From DASSUW01 sp963830725 (lineage in GTDB: Bacteria > Actinomycetota > Thermoleophilia > Solirubrobacterales > Solirubrobacteraceae): a stretch of 64,000 bases of DNA. Every line of letters starts with the position of its first letter. Position 1 is the stretch's first letter. The notes beneath the pieces are model-generated. The model was not told the origin of the DNA. It made no database searches and worked only from the letters and a program-made list of their open reading frames with translations. The stretch is from contig CAWHNO010000015.1 in the NCBI GenBank assembly GCA_963830725.1, positions 124,001 to 188,000 of the forward strand, given 5' to 3'. Below are positions 54,029 through 63,418 of this stretch, one piece after another. The translations under genes were made by a program, and so were the position numbers.

Positions 54029-54726
54029 CTACTTGGTCTCGTTTTCCGCGGCGGGTTCGTCGGCCGCGGCCGGCTCCTCGGCCGCGGGCTCGTCGGGCGG
54101 AGCGGGCTCGTCTTCCGCGGCCGCTTCGCCGGGCTCGTCGGGCCGCGCCGCCGCGGACGGCGCAGAGTCGGCCGTGCGGCGGCCTCGGCGTCCGCGGACG
54201 CCTCGACCTCGGCGGTCTCCTCGGCCTCGGGAGTCGCCTCGGGCGTCTCCTCCGCCGCCGCTTCGGCCTCGTCCAGCGCCTGCTGGTCGATCGCCTCGCC
54301 CGGCACCTCCGCGTCCGCGGCGGCGGCAGCCTCGGCGGCGGGATCGTGCAGGAGACCGGCCTCGACGACTTCCTCCGGGCCGATGTAGCGGCGCTCGCGC
54401 ACACGTGCGCGCTTGCCGACGCGGCCGCGCAGGTAATAGAGCTTGGCCCGCCGGACGTCGCCGCGCGCGGCGACCTCGATCCGCTCGATCTTGGGCGAGT
54501 GCACCGGGAACGTCCGCTCCACGCCGACGCCGAACGAGTTCTTGCGGACCGTGAAGGTCTCCCGCACGCCCTCGCCCTGCCGCTTGATCACGACGCCCTC
54601 GAAGACCTGGGTGCGGCGGCGGCTGCCCTCGACCACCTGGAAGTGGACGCGTACACGGTCACCGGACTGGAACGCCGGGACGCGGCGAAGCTGCTGACGC
54701 TCAAGCGTGTCGATGACGGTGCTCAT
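54029..54726 (-). CDS. rplS: Ribosomal protein L19 with long acidic C-terminal tail, frameshifted
   Basis: The first 115 residues are an ordinary L19: MSTVIDTLERQQLRRVPAFQ, KRQGEGVRETFTVRKNSFGV, ERTFPVHSPKIERIEVAARG, RRAKLYYLRGRVGKRARVRE. Usual L19 stops there. Here it continues for about 115 residues of Ala/Glu/Pro/Asp repeats (DQQALDEAEAAAEETPEATP, then after a frameshift near 54180 EDEPAPPDEPAAEEPAAAD), ending ENETK. The tail is acidic and probably disordered. Confidence 0.88.
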
Positions 54727-54781
54727 ACAAGGAAAGACCGCGGCGCCAGGCAGAGAGAAAGAGCGGCGACACGCGGGCGAA

Positions 54782-55455
54782 TCATGGTAGCGAACGGCGG
54801 CGGCTCTGCTCACGGCGCCATTCGCGGATCCGCGCGTGGTGGCCGGAGAGCAGCACCTCGGGGACGGTCCAGCCCCGCCACTCGGCCGGCCGCGTGAAGT
54901 GCGGGTACTCCAGCCCGCCCTCCAGCGCGTCCGAGAACGACTCCTCGAGCGCCGACTCGTCCTTGCCGAGCACGCCCGGCAGCTTGCGCAGCACCGTGTC
55001 GGCCAGCACCATCGCCGCCAGCTCGCCGCCGGCCAGCACGTAGCGGCCGATCGACACCTGGTCGGTCACGAAGTGCTCGAGGATCCGCTCGTCGAAGCCC
55101 TCGTAGCGCCCGCACAGCAGCGTCAGATCCGCCTCGCCCGCGAGCTCGCCGGCCAGCGCGTCGTCGAGCAGCCGCCCGCCGGGCGTGAGCGCGATGACGC
55201 GCCGTGACGAGCGCAGCTCGACGGGATCGACCCCGTAGCGCGCCCGCAGCGCCGCCTCCATCACGTCGACGCGCAGCACCATCCCGGCGCCGCCGCCGAA
55301 CGGCGTGTCGTCGACCTGGCCCCAGTTGAGCGGCGTCGACTCGCGCGGGTCGATGCACTCGAGCGAGTGCCCGAGCGCCAGCGCGTTCTCACGTGGCGCT
55401 GGGTCCGGAACCAGTCGAACCACGCCGGGAACAGCGTGAAGACGTCGATGTTCAC
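54782..55455 (-). CDS. trmD: tRNA (guanine-N1-)-methyltransferase, frameshifted
   Basis: About 224 residues from GTG 55455 (VNIDVFTLFPAWFDWFRT). A frame change near 55395; then SLECIDPRESTPLNWGQVDD and TPFGGGAGMVLRVDVMEAAL. The SPOUT trefoil knot reads LTLLCGRYEGFDERILEHFV and SIGRYVLAGGELAAMVLADT. It methylates G37 of tRNA. The GTG overlaps the rimM stop. Ends RREQSRRRSLP. Confidence 0.92.
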
Positions 55456-55905
55456 TCGCCCACGAACTCCATGTCGACGTCGATCCGTCGCGCATCCATG
55501 TCGATCGAGCGGATCGCGTCGCGCACCATCGGGATCAGCAGATCGCCCACCTCGAGCACCTCGCAGGAGGGCAGCGCGACCATCCGCGCCACGACCCCCA
55601 CCTCGCGCGAGCCGTCGACCACCGTGCAGCCGACCAGGTCGGCCGCCCAGAACTCGTCCTCGTCGAGGACCTCGGCGCATGAGGAGGTCGGCCGCCCCGC
55701 AGCGCCTCCGCGTCCTCGCGCGACGGAGCACCCCGAGAGCCGGAGGATCGGCCGCTCGGCGGTGCCCGCGAGGCGCTCGATCTCGAAGCGGCCGGCCGGC
55801 GACGATCACCGTCGCCGCCGAGCGCCAGCGAGCGGGCCCGCACCACGTGGAACGAGCCGTCGAGCCCGTGCGGCCGGCCGACGCGCCCGGCCGGCGCCAG
55901 CTCAC
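55452..55905 (-). CDS. rimM: Ribosome maturation factor RimM, heavily frameshifted
   Basis: About 151 residues after correction. The start region reads ELAPAGRVGRPHGLDGSFHV, the G-R-x-G-x-x-H-G motif of RimM; the end reads RIDVDMEFVGE. Several frame changes occur in between, so the rest can only be pieced together. GTG 55905 overlaps the khpA stop and its stop overlaps trmD. Role: 30S maturation. Position in the standard order supports the call. Confidence 0.75.
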
Positions 55906-56137
55906 TCGACGATGTCGACGAGGACGCGCCGGTTGTCCTTGACCGCGGCGGCCTTGACGACGCGTGCGGAGGGCCTGGGCGGTGCGCCCGCCGCGTCCGA
56001 TGACCTTGCCGTAGTCATCGTCGGCGACCGACAGCTCGAGCACGAGCGTGCCGTCGTCCTCCTCGAACTCCTCGACCTCGCACCTGCTCCGGCTGGTCGA
56101 CCAGCTGCTGCGCCAGGTAGTCGAGCAGCTCCCGCAC
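55902..56137 (-). CDS. khpA: KH-domain RNA-binding protein KhpA, frameshifted
   Basis: About 78 residues, matching the family. It starts VRELLDYLAQQLVDQPEQV; after one shift CEVEEFEEDDGTLVLELSVA, then DDDYGKVIGRGGRTAQALRT with the KH signature GxxG (GRGG), and ends NRRVLVDIVE. It binds small RNAs and works with KhpB. GTG 56137 is 7 bp from the rpsP stop. Confidence 0.85.
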
Positions 56138-56144
56138 GGGCGAC

Positions 56145-56391
56145 CTAGCGCGCGATGCCCTGCGTCTTGAGGAGCTTCTGGACCGGTCGCTCGGCTGGGC
56201 GCCGCGGTCGAGCCAGTGGCGGATCCGCTCCTCGTTGAGCACGATCGTCGAGGGGTCGGTCTGCGGCGTTGTAGCGCCCGAGCGTCTCGATGAAGCGCCC
56301 GTCGCGGGGAGAGCGGCGGTCGGCGACGACGACGCGCCACATCGGGATCCTTCTTCCCGCCGACGCGGGTGAGTCGCATGCTGACTGCCAT
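56145..56391 (-). CDS. rpsP: Ribosomal protein S16, frameshifted
   Basis: About 82 residues. MAVSMRLTRVGGKK then (after a shift) WRVVVADRRSPRDGRFIETL with GRYNAA, then TDPSTIVLNEERIRHWLDRG, and the end VQKLLKTQGIAR. All blocks of S16 are present in order across three frames; as an essential gene it must be intact in the organism. Confidence 0.9.
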
Positions 56392-56445
56392 ATCGGCGCG
56401 GCAGGATAGCGGAACGGGTCGGCGTTGGGGGGTGGGTGGGCGGGA

Positions 56446-57779
56446 TCAGCGTCTCATGAGCTGGCCGAGATCGGGCATCTTGCCCTGCTGCAGCCCGCGC
56501 ATCATCTTGCGCATCTGGTCGAACTGCTTGACGAGCTGGTTGACCTGCTGGACGCTCGTGCCGCTCGCCCTTGGCGATCCGCAGGCGGCGCGAGCCCTTG
56601 ATCAGCTCCGGGTGGCGGCGCTCGTACGGCGTCATCGAGAGGATGATCGCCTCGACGCGGTCGAGCTCGCGGTCGTCGACCTTCATCTTCGACAGCTGGT
56701 GGCCGGCGAGGCCGGGGATCATCCCCAGGATCGAGGTCAGCGGGCCCATCTTGCGGATCCGCTTGAGCTGGTCCAGGAAGTCCTCGAGCGTGAACTGGTT
56801 CTTGCGGAGCTTGCGCTCGAGCTCCTTCGCCTCGTCCTCCTCGACCTGCTGCTCGGCCTTCTCGATGAACGACAGCACGTCGCCCATGCCGAGGATGCGC
56901 TGGGCCATCCGGTCGGGGTGGAAGCGCTCGAAGTCGCCGAGCTTCTCGCCGGTGGAGGCGAACATGATCGGCTTGCCGGTGACCGCCTTGACCGACAGCG
57001 CGGCGCCGCCGCGGGCGTCGCCGTCGAGCTTGGAGAGGATCACGCCGTCGAACTGGGCGACCTCGGCGAACTGCTCGGCGACGTTGACGGCGTCCTGGCC
57101 GGTCATCGCGTCGACCACGAGCAGCACCGACATGCGGCTTGACCCGCTTCTTGATGCCGCGCCAGCTCCTCCATCAGCGCCTCGTCGACGTGCAGGCGCC
57201 CGGAGGTGTCGACGATCAGGACGTCCTTGCCGTCGCGCTTGGCCTGGTCCAGCGCCCAGCCCGCGATGTCCACGGGGTCGCTGGTCGGTGCCCTGCTCGT
57301 AGACCGTCGCTCCCGCCTGCGTGCCGACCTTGACGAGCTGCTCGACCGCCGCCGGCCGGTAGACGTCGCACGCCGCGACCGCGACCGACGAGTTGTTCTG
57401 CTCGCGCAGCATCTTCGCCAGCTTGGCCGTGGCCGTCGTCTTGCCCGAGCCCTGCAGGCCGGCCATCAGGATCACGGTCGGCGGGCGCGGCGAGAAGGTG
57501 AGCCCCGCCGACTGGCCGCCCATCAGCGCGGTCAGCTCCTCGTTGACGATCTTGACCACCTGCTGGCCCGGGTTGAGCTGCTTGCTGACCTCGATCCCGA
57601 GCGCGCGCTCCTTCACGGTCGCTCGTGAACTGCTTGACGACCTTGAAGTTGACGTCGGCCTCGAGCAGCGCGAGCCGGATCTCGCGCATGGCCTCGTTGA
57701 TGTCGTCCTCGGTCAGCGCGCCGCGCTGGCGCACGCCGGCGAGCGTGCCTTGCAGCTTCTCCGACAGCGAGTCGAACAA
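56446..57779 (-). CDS. ffh: Signal recognition particle protein Ffh, frameshifted
   Basis: About 444 residues. N domain MFDSLSEKLQGTLAGVRQRG; G domain with P-loop LMAGLQGSGKTTATAKLAKM, ACDVYRPAAVEQL, DTSGRLHVDEALMEEL and LSKLDGDARGGAALSVKAVT; M domain with QLKRIRKMGPLTSILGMIPG. Shifts near 57615, 57295, 57170, 57135 and 56570. It delivers membrane-protein ribosome complexes to FtsY (60880-61880). Confidence 0.94.
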
Positions 57780-57807
57780 TGTGCCTCACAGGGTACGGTG
57801 CGCCACA

Positions 57808-59208
57808 GTGGAGCTCGATCTTCTCGTCATCGGATCGGGTCCCGGCGGGCAGAAGGCGGCCATCCAGGCCGCCAAGCTCGGCAAGCGCGTCGCCGTCGCC
57901 GAGCGCCAGGAACCGCCTCGGCGGCGTCTCGATCCATACCGGGACGATCCCCTCGAAGACGCTGCGCCAGGCGGTCCTCGAGCAGCTCGCCCAGCGGCCG
58001 CTCGACGTGCTGGACCCCACGCGGGTCGAGGAGACCGAGCAGCAGGTGCTCGAGCTGCTGATCGACCGCACGGCTCGCGTGGTGGCCGCCGAGACCGCGG
58101 ATCGTCCGCGAGCAGTTCCGGCGCAACCGCGTCGGGCTGGCTGCCGGGCGAGGCGCGCGTTCGAGGACGAGAACACGGTCCAGATGCGACGACAACGACG
58201 AGCCGATCCACGCCGCGCCGGATCGTGATCGCCGTCGGGACGCGGCCCGCGCGGCCCGGCCTCGGTCGAGTTCGACGACCGGACGATCATCGACTCCGAC
58301 GGCCTGCTCAAGCTCGAGCACCGCGTGCCGCGCTCGATGGTCGTCGTCGGCGCCGGGCGTCATCGGCGTCGAGTACGCGTCGATGTTCGGCGCGCTCGGG
58401 ACGAAGGTCACGGTCGTCGACAAGCGCGACCGCGTGCTCACGCTTCCTGGACACGCGAGATCGGCGAGGCCTTCCAGTACCTGCTGCGGCGCCAGCAACG
58501 TCACCTTCCGGCTGCGCGAGCAGGTGGCCGGAGTGGACGTCGACGCCGATGCCCGCGGGCCGCGGGTGCGGCTGGAGTCCGGCAAGGAGATCGTGTCGCG
58601 GAGACCGTGCTGTACGCGATCGGCCGGCAGGGCGACACGGAGCAGCTCCAGCTCGACAGGGCGGGCCTCGAAGGCCGACGAGCGCGGGCGCATCCCGGTC
58701 GACGAGAACCACCGCACCGAGCGTGCCGCACATCTTCGCGGTCGGCGACGTGCGCGGGCGGCGGCCTGGCCGGCCACGGCGATGGAGCAGGGCCGGATCG
58801 CCACCCTGCACGCGTTCGACGAGCCGGTGCAGACGCTCCCCGAGCTCGATGCCCACCGGCGTCTACGCCGTGCCGGAGCTCGCCATGGTCGGCCAGACCG
58901 AGGAGCAGCTGACCGACGCCGCGATCCCCTACGTGACCGGCGTCGCGCGCTGGAGCGAGCTGGCGCGCGGCTGATGAGCGGCGACGAGGACGGCATGCTC
59001 AAGCTGCTCGTCGACCCCTCGAGACCGCTGCATCCTCGGCGTGCACGTGATCGGCACCGGCGCCACCGACCTCGTCCACATCGGCCAGGCGGTCATGGGC
59101 GGCGCGGCGACGATCGACTTCCTCGTCACGGCCGTCTTCAACTACCCGACCTTCGCCGAGTCCTACAAGGTCGCCGCGCTCGACGCGATGAACCGCATCA
59201 GGGGTTGA
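57808..59208 (+). CDS. sthA: Soluble pyridine nucleotide transhydrogenase / FAD disulfide-reductase family, heavily frameshifted
   Basis: About 466 residues after correction, matching the family. It begins ELDLLVIGSGPGGQKAAIQA (FAD loop with GPGGQKA, characteristic of SthA), then RLGGVSIHTGTIPSKTLRQA, where the redox Cys pair of lipoamide dehydrogenases is replaced (HTGTIPS), NAD region VVVGA..GVIGVEYASMFGALGTKVTV spread over frames, and an end GAATIDFLVTAVFNYPTFAE. About ten indels. It interconverts NADH and NADPH. Divergent from ffh. Confidence 0.85.
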
Positions 59209-60234
59209 GCTCGGGCCGGCGCCGGGCGGGCCGGCGTCGGGCGCCGCGCGACCTCCTCGGCCGCCTCAGCGCGCTGCGGCGCGCGGCCTCCTCGGCGTCG
59301 GCGCGCGGCCGCCTCGCGCGCGTCCTCGCATCTCCTGGCGCGTCTTGGCGCTCGCCTTCGGCACGCTCGTCCGCGAACCGCTCGGTGAGGTTCGCCCAGC
59401 GCCTGGGTGAACTCGGTCGGGATCACGAAGACCTTGTTCGCCTGCGCCCTGCGCGAGCTGCGGCAGCATCTGCAGGTACTGGTAGGAGAGCAGCCGCTGG
59501 TCGGGCGCGCCGTCGTGGATCGCCTGGAAGACGGTCTCGATCGCCTTCGCCTCGCCCTCGGCGCGCAGGATCGCCGCCGTGCGCGCGCCCTCGGCCTTGA
59601 GCACGGCCGACTGCTTCTCGCCCTCGGCGGTGAGGATCTGCGACTGCTTGACGCCCTCGGCGGTGAGGATCGTCGCGCGGCGGTCGCGCTCGGCGCGCAT
59701 CTGCTTCTCCATCGCCTCCTGGACGGTGCGCGGCGGCTCGACCGACTTGAGCTCGACGCGGTTGACGCGGATGCCCCATCTGCCGGTCGCCTCGTCGAGC
59801 ACGACGCGCAGCTGCGAGTTGATCTGGTCGCGCGAGGTCAGCGTCTCCTCGAGCGTCATGCCGCCGATCACGTTGCGCAGCGTGGTGACGGTGAGCTGCT
59901 CGATCGCCTGCAGCGGGTTGGCGACCTCGTACGTCGCCGCCTTCGCGTCGGTGACCGTGAAGTAGATGACGGTGTCGATGCCGACCACGAGGTTGTCCTC
60001 GGTGATGACCGGCTGCGGCGGGAAGGAGACGACCTGCTCGCGCAGGTCGAGCAGCGGCTTCACGCGGTCGACGAACGGGATGATCAGCGCCAGCCCGGGG
60101 TCGAGCGTGCGGGTGTAGCGCCCGAGCCGCTCGACGATCCCGGCGCGCGCCTGCGGCACGATCTTGATCGCCGTCGCGGCGACGATGAACACGAACACGG
60201 CAACGACGATCAGGGCGATCAATCCGGCTTTCAT
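59198..60234 (-). CDS. SPFH/Band 7 membrane protein (stomatin/QmcA-like), frameshifted at 3' end
   Basis: Up to about 345 residues. N-terminal anchor (LIALIVVAVFVFIVAATAIK), then the Band 7 domain (IVPQARAGIVERLGRYTRTL, GLALIIPFVDRVKPLLDLRE, TLRNVIGGMTLEETLTSRDQ) and coiled-coil with repeated TAEGxKQS/KAEGAR units. After LLSYQYLQMLPQLAQGA shifts near 59450 and 59395 lead to FVIPTEFTQALG and an Ala/Arg/Glu-rich tail. The true stop is uncertain (59198 likely). It forms membrane microdomain assemblies, often with NfeD next door, as here. Confidence 0.87.
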
Positions 60235-60245
60235 CAGCGCCTCCT

Positions 60246-60674
60246 CTATTCGGCCACGAGCGCTGTCGCGCCCCTGATCTCGAGCACCTGCACGCGCGTG
60301 CCCGCCTCGAAGACTGCGTCCTCGTCGTACGGGCGCGCCGTCCAGATCTCGCCGTCGAGCCGCACGCAGCCCGCGTCCGTCGTCGCGATCCGCTCGACCA
60401 CCGTGGCCGTGCGGCCCACGAGCGCCGCCGTGCCGGTCTTCAGCGACGGCGCCTGCCGGCGGTGCCGGAGCGCCAGCGGTCGCAGCGCGGCCAGCAGCGC
60501 GACCGAGACGACGAGGAAGGCGACCCAGCTCAGCGCCGTGGTGCCGCCGGCGCCGCGCGACGAGGCCGCGACGGGCGCGCCGCCGGCGAACGGCGCCAGG
60601 AAGAAGCTCAGCGTGGCGATCTCGCCCACGGCGAAGGCCACCGCGACGATCAGCCAGATCACCCATTCGTCCAT
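60246..60674 (-). CDS. NfeD-family membrane protein
   Basis: 142 residues starting MDEWVIWLIVAVAFAVGEIA. Two or three membrane segments and then a soluble OB-like domain (GTAALVGRTATVVERIATTD, GCVRLDGEIWTARPYDEDAV). NfeD proteins pair with SPFH proteins in membrane quality control or microdomains. It is the short form without the protease-like domain. 11 bp upstream of the Band 7 gene, same strand. Confidence 0.88.
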   Translation of the reverse strand: MDEWVIWLIVAVAFAVGEIATLSFFLAPFAGGAPVAASSRGAGGTTALSWVAFLVVSVALLAALRPLALRHRRQAPSLKTGTAALVGRTATVVERIATTDAGCVRLDGEIWTARPYDEDAVFEAGTRVQVLEIRGATALVAE

Positions 60675-60719
60675 GTCCTGGTTCGATCGTACCGTCAGCG
60701 CTGGCGATTCGGACAGGCC

Positions 60720-60883
60720 CTAGGTGTCGGTCCACACCCAGCGATCGCCGCGCGACGGGGAAGTCGAAGTAGCGATCCGGGTAGCGCTCGTCGCGCAGTG
60801 AAGTGCCACCACTCGTTCGCGTAGTCCTCGGGCGACGAAGCTCGACGGCGCGGTCAGCGCCAGCGCGAGCAGGCGCCGATCAT
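60720..60883 (-). pseudogene. Remnant of a VanX-like D-Ala-D-Ala dipeptidase (C-terminal end)
   Basis: Downstream of ftsY, starting at an ATG that overlaps its stop, the minus strand encodes (with two frame changes) RRLLALALTAPSSFVA, EDYANEWWHFTARDERYPDR, YFDFPV and a stop after DRWVWTDT. EWWHF is the C-terminal zinc/catalytic motif of M15D peptidases and YFDFPV typically follows it. The SxHxxGxAxD half and most of the protein (about 150 residues) are missing. I read it as a truncated remnant, about 50 residues long. Confidence 0.55.
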
Positions 60884-61880
60884 GCCGTCAGGGCCCTGGC
60901 GAAGTCGTCGGCGTCGAACGGGCGCAGATCCTCGAGCTGCTCGCCGATGCCGATCAGCTTGACCGGGATGCCGAGCTCGTTCGCGATCGCCAGCGCGATG
61001 CCGCCCTTGGCCGTGCCGTCGAGCTTGGTGAGGACGATGCCGGTGACGTCGACGGCCTCGCCGAACAGCTTCGCCTGGCGGACCCCGTTCTGGCCGGTCG
61101 TGGCGTCGACGGTCATCAGCGTCTCGTGCGGCGCGTCCGGCATCTGCTTGGCGATCACGCGGCGGACCTTGGCGAGCTCCTCCATCAGGTTGTGCTGCGT
61201 GTGCAGGCGGCCGGCGGTGTCGATGATGATCACGTCGGCGCCTCGCTCGCGGCCTCGGGCGACGGCGTCGAAGGCGACGGCGCCGGGGTCGGAGCCCTCC
61301 GGGCCCTTGACGAGCGTCGACGTCGGCTCGTTCGGCCCAGCGCTCGAGCTGCTCGACCGCGGCGGCGCGGAACGTGTCCGCCGCGCCGACCACGACCTGC
61401 TGGCCGAGCGTGTTGCGCAGGTGCCAGGCGAGCTTGCCGATCGTCGTCGTCTTGCCGGTGCCGTTGACGCCGACCACGAGGATCACGGTCGGGTCGGGGC
61501 GGATGTCGATCTTGTCGTCGCCGGTGCGGGCGAGCTGCGGCCAGCAGCTCGGCCAGGCGGGCGGTGAGCGCCTCGCCGCCTGCGAGCTCGCCCTCCTCGG
61601 CCTCGCGCTCGAGCTTCTCGACCACCTCGGCGGTGGTGCGGGCGCCGACGTCGGCGTAGATCAGCGCCTCCTCGAGCCGCTCCCAGGTCGCCTCGTCGAG
61701 GTCGCCCTCGAACAGCGTGGCCTGGACCTCGGCGGCCAGCGCCTCGCGCGTCTTGCGCATCGATTCGCGCAGGCGGCCGAAGAAGCCGCGGCGCCGCTCC
61801 TCGCCCTGACCGGGGTCGGGCGCGTCCTCCTCGAAGGAGTGGCCGTCGCTGACGAACAGGTGATGCCAGTCGCGCGCCAC
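60880..61880 (-). CDS. ftsY: Signal recognition particle receptor FtsY, frameshifted
   Basis: About 333 residues from GTG. An acidic leader (SFEEDAPDPGQGEERRRGFF) precedes GRLRESMRKTREALAAEVQA. The NG core has P-loop VILVVGVNGTGKTTTIGKLA, GAADTFRAAAVEQLERWAER, IIIDTAGRLHTQHNLMEELA and LTKLDGTAKGGIALAIANEL. Shifts near 61545 and 61325. Acts with Ffh at the membrane. Unlike most actinobacterial orders, it is separated from ffh by sthA, Band 7 and NfeD genes. Confidence 0.93.
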
Positions 61881-62745
61881 TCAGCTCACCGCCGGGATCA
61901 GCTCGCGGCCGATCAGCTCGACCGCCCCCAGGTCGTGATGCCGGAGGTGCTGGAGCATCACGCGCTCCACGCCGGCCTGCTCGAGCGCCCGCAACTGCTC
62001 GGCCATCTCGTCGAGCGTGCCGACGATCCAGGCGGGATCGTGGTCGGCCGGATCGCCGTCGACGGCGAAGCTCGTCATCAAGGAGAAGCGGATCGGGTCG
62101 CGACCCGCCTCCGCGCATGCGGCCGCCACGCGCTCGCGCCGCTCGCGGCACTGCTCCAGCGTCGCGTAGACCGTGTTGTACTCGTCCGCCCAGCGAGCGG
62201 CGAGCGCGGCGCCGCGTGGCTTGGCGCTGCCGCCGGCGATCAGGTTGGGCTTGTGGACCGGCTTGGGCTGCGGGTCGGCCTGGTCGGAGCTGGTAGTGGC
62301 GGCCGTGGAAGTCGAACGGACCGTCGGTCCACGAGCGGTGGACGATCTCCATCTGCTCGGCCAGGCGGTCGAAGCGGGTCTTGACGGTCTCGAACGGGAA
62401 GCCGAACGCGGCGTGCTCGCCCTCGTGCCAGCCGGCGCCGAGGCCGAGCTCGACGCGCCCGCCCGAGACGTGGTCGGCCGTGACGACCTCGCGGGCGAGG
62501 GTGGACGGGTGGCGGAAGGTGGCGGGCGAGACGAGCGTCCCGAGCCGCAGGGACGTGGTGATGGCGGCGAGTGCGTTGAGCGTGGCCCACGCGTCGAGCG
62601 AGCCGCCCGGCCCGCCCGCGAGCGGCATGTAGTGATCGGAGCGGAACAGCGCCTCGAAGCCCGAGGCCTCGGCGGTCTCGGCGAGGGCGCGCCACTGGTC
62701 CCAGGTCACGCCCTCCTGGCCCTCGATCATCAGGCAGACACGCAC
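61881..62745 (-). CDS. LLM-class F420-dependent oxidoreductase, one frameshift
   Basis: About 288 residues from GTG 62745 (VRVCLMIEGQEGVTWDQWRA). Motifs: SGFEALFRSDHYMPLAGG, TTSLRLGTLVSPATFRHPST, SGGRVELGLGAGWHEGEHAA and FETVKTRFDRLAEQMEIVHR, all typical of F420-dependent luciferase-like enzymes. After a shift near 62283 it continues KPNLIAGGSAKPRGAALAAR. Its stop is immediately before the ftsY start. A second LLM enzyme lies at 26220-27126. Substrate unknown. Confidence 0.85.
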
Positions 62746-62764
62746 GGTGGCGGACAATACGTGG

Positions 62765-63231
62765 ATGCGGCAGCGGATCGAGGTGCGGCGCGTGCGCGGG
62801 GACGACCCCGCGGCGCGCGGGCTCGTGGCGGCTATGGAGGCGTGGGTGGGCGAGCATTTCGGACCGGCCACGCCCGATCGCACCTCGACGGTGACGGCCG
62901 AGGAGATGGTGCCGCCGGCCGGCGCCTTCGTCGTGCGTCTACGTCGACGGCGAGCCCGTGGCCGGCGGCGGCGTGCGGCGGCTGGAGGACGGCGTGGCGG
63001 AGATCAAGCGCATGTTCGTGGTCCCGGACGCGCGTGGCCGCGGGCACGGGCGGCGCGTGCTGGAGGAGCTCGAGGCCGCGGCGGCCGAGCTGGGGTACCG
63101 GCGCCTGCGGCTCGACACCTCGCAGTCGATGACGACCGCGATGGCGCTGTACCGCGGGGCGGGCTACCGCGACATCCCCGACTACAACGGCAATCCCTAT
63201 GCCTCGTACTGGGGCGAGAAGGTGCTGCCTG
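62765..63231 (+). CDS. GNAT-family acetyltransferase, frameshifted at both ends
   Basis: About 155 residues: MRQRIEVRRVRGDDPAARGL. The acetyl-CoA motif is IKRMFVVPDARGRGHGRRVL (R/Q-x-x-G-x-G/A variant), followed by YRRLRLDTSQSMTTAMALYR and AGYRDIPDYNGNPYASYWGE. A shift near 62938 after AGAFVVR (resumes VYVDGEPVAGGGVRRLEDGV). At the end the visible frame runs to 63278 through the repeat, but a one-base indel would stop it at TGA 63229-63231 (EKVLA-type end). I give the latter. Confidence 0.82.
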
Positions 63232-63244
63232 AGTCCGCCGCGAA

Positions 63245-63272
63245 CGAACGTCAACTGCGGCTGGGTACGGGG
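63245..63272 (+). repeat. Dispersed post-stop repeat, copy E
   Basis: Exact core GAACGTCAACTGCGGCTGGG then TACGGGGCGG, 13 bp after the likely GNAT stop. Faces copy F. Confidence 0.85.
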
Positions 63273-63304
63273 CGGTGAGGCAGGCGGGGCGGCGGATCTC
63301 GGGC

Positions 63305-63355
63305 CACCGTCCTGTACTAGGTGGTCGCAGTAGCGACCACCAGGACAGGACGGTG
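63305..63355. repeat. Two-part hairpin between repeat copies E and F
   Basis: CACCGTCCTGT (63305-63315) is complementary to 63345-63355, and GGTGGTCGC (63320-63328) to 63333-63341 with AGTA as loop. The gap 63279-63418 has no gene. It may act as a bidirectional terminator of the convergent genes. Confidence 0.6.
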
Positions 63356-63387
63356 CCTCGAAATCGCCCAGCCTCGCCGGCCTCACC

Positions 63388-63415
63388 GCCCCTTACCCAG
63401 CGCAGTTTGACGTTC
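63388..63415 (-). repeat. Dispersed post-stop repeat, copy F (two indels)
   Basis: On the minus strand, 3 bp after the stop of the winged-helix gene: CGAACGTCAAACTGCGCTGGG then TAAGGGG, differing from the core by an added A and a missing G, which could be sequence errors. Confidence 0.75.
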
Positions 63416-63418
63416 GGA

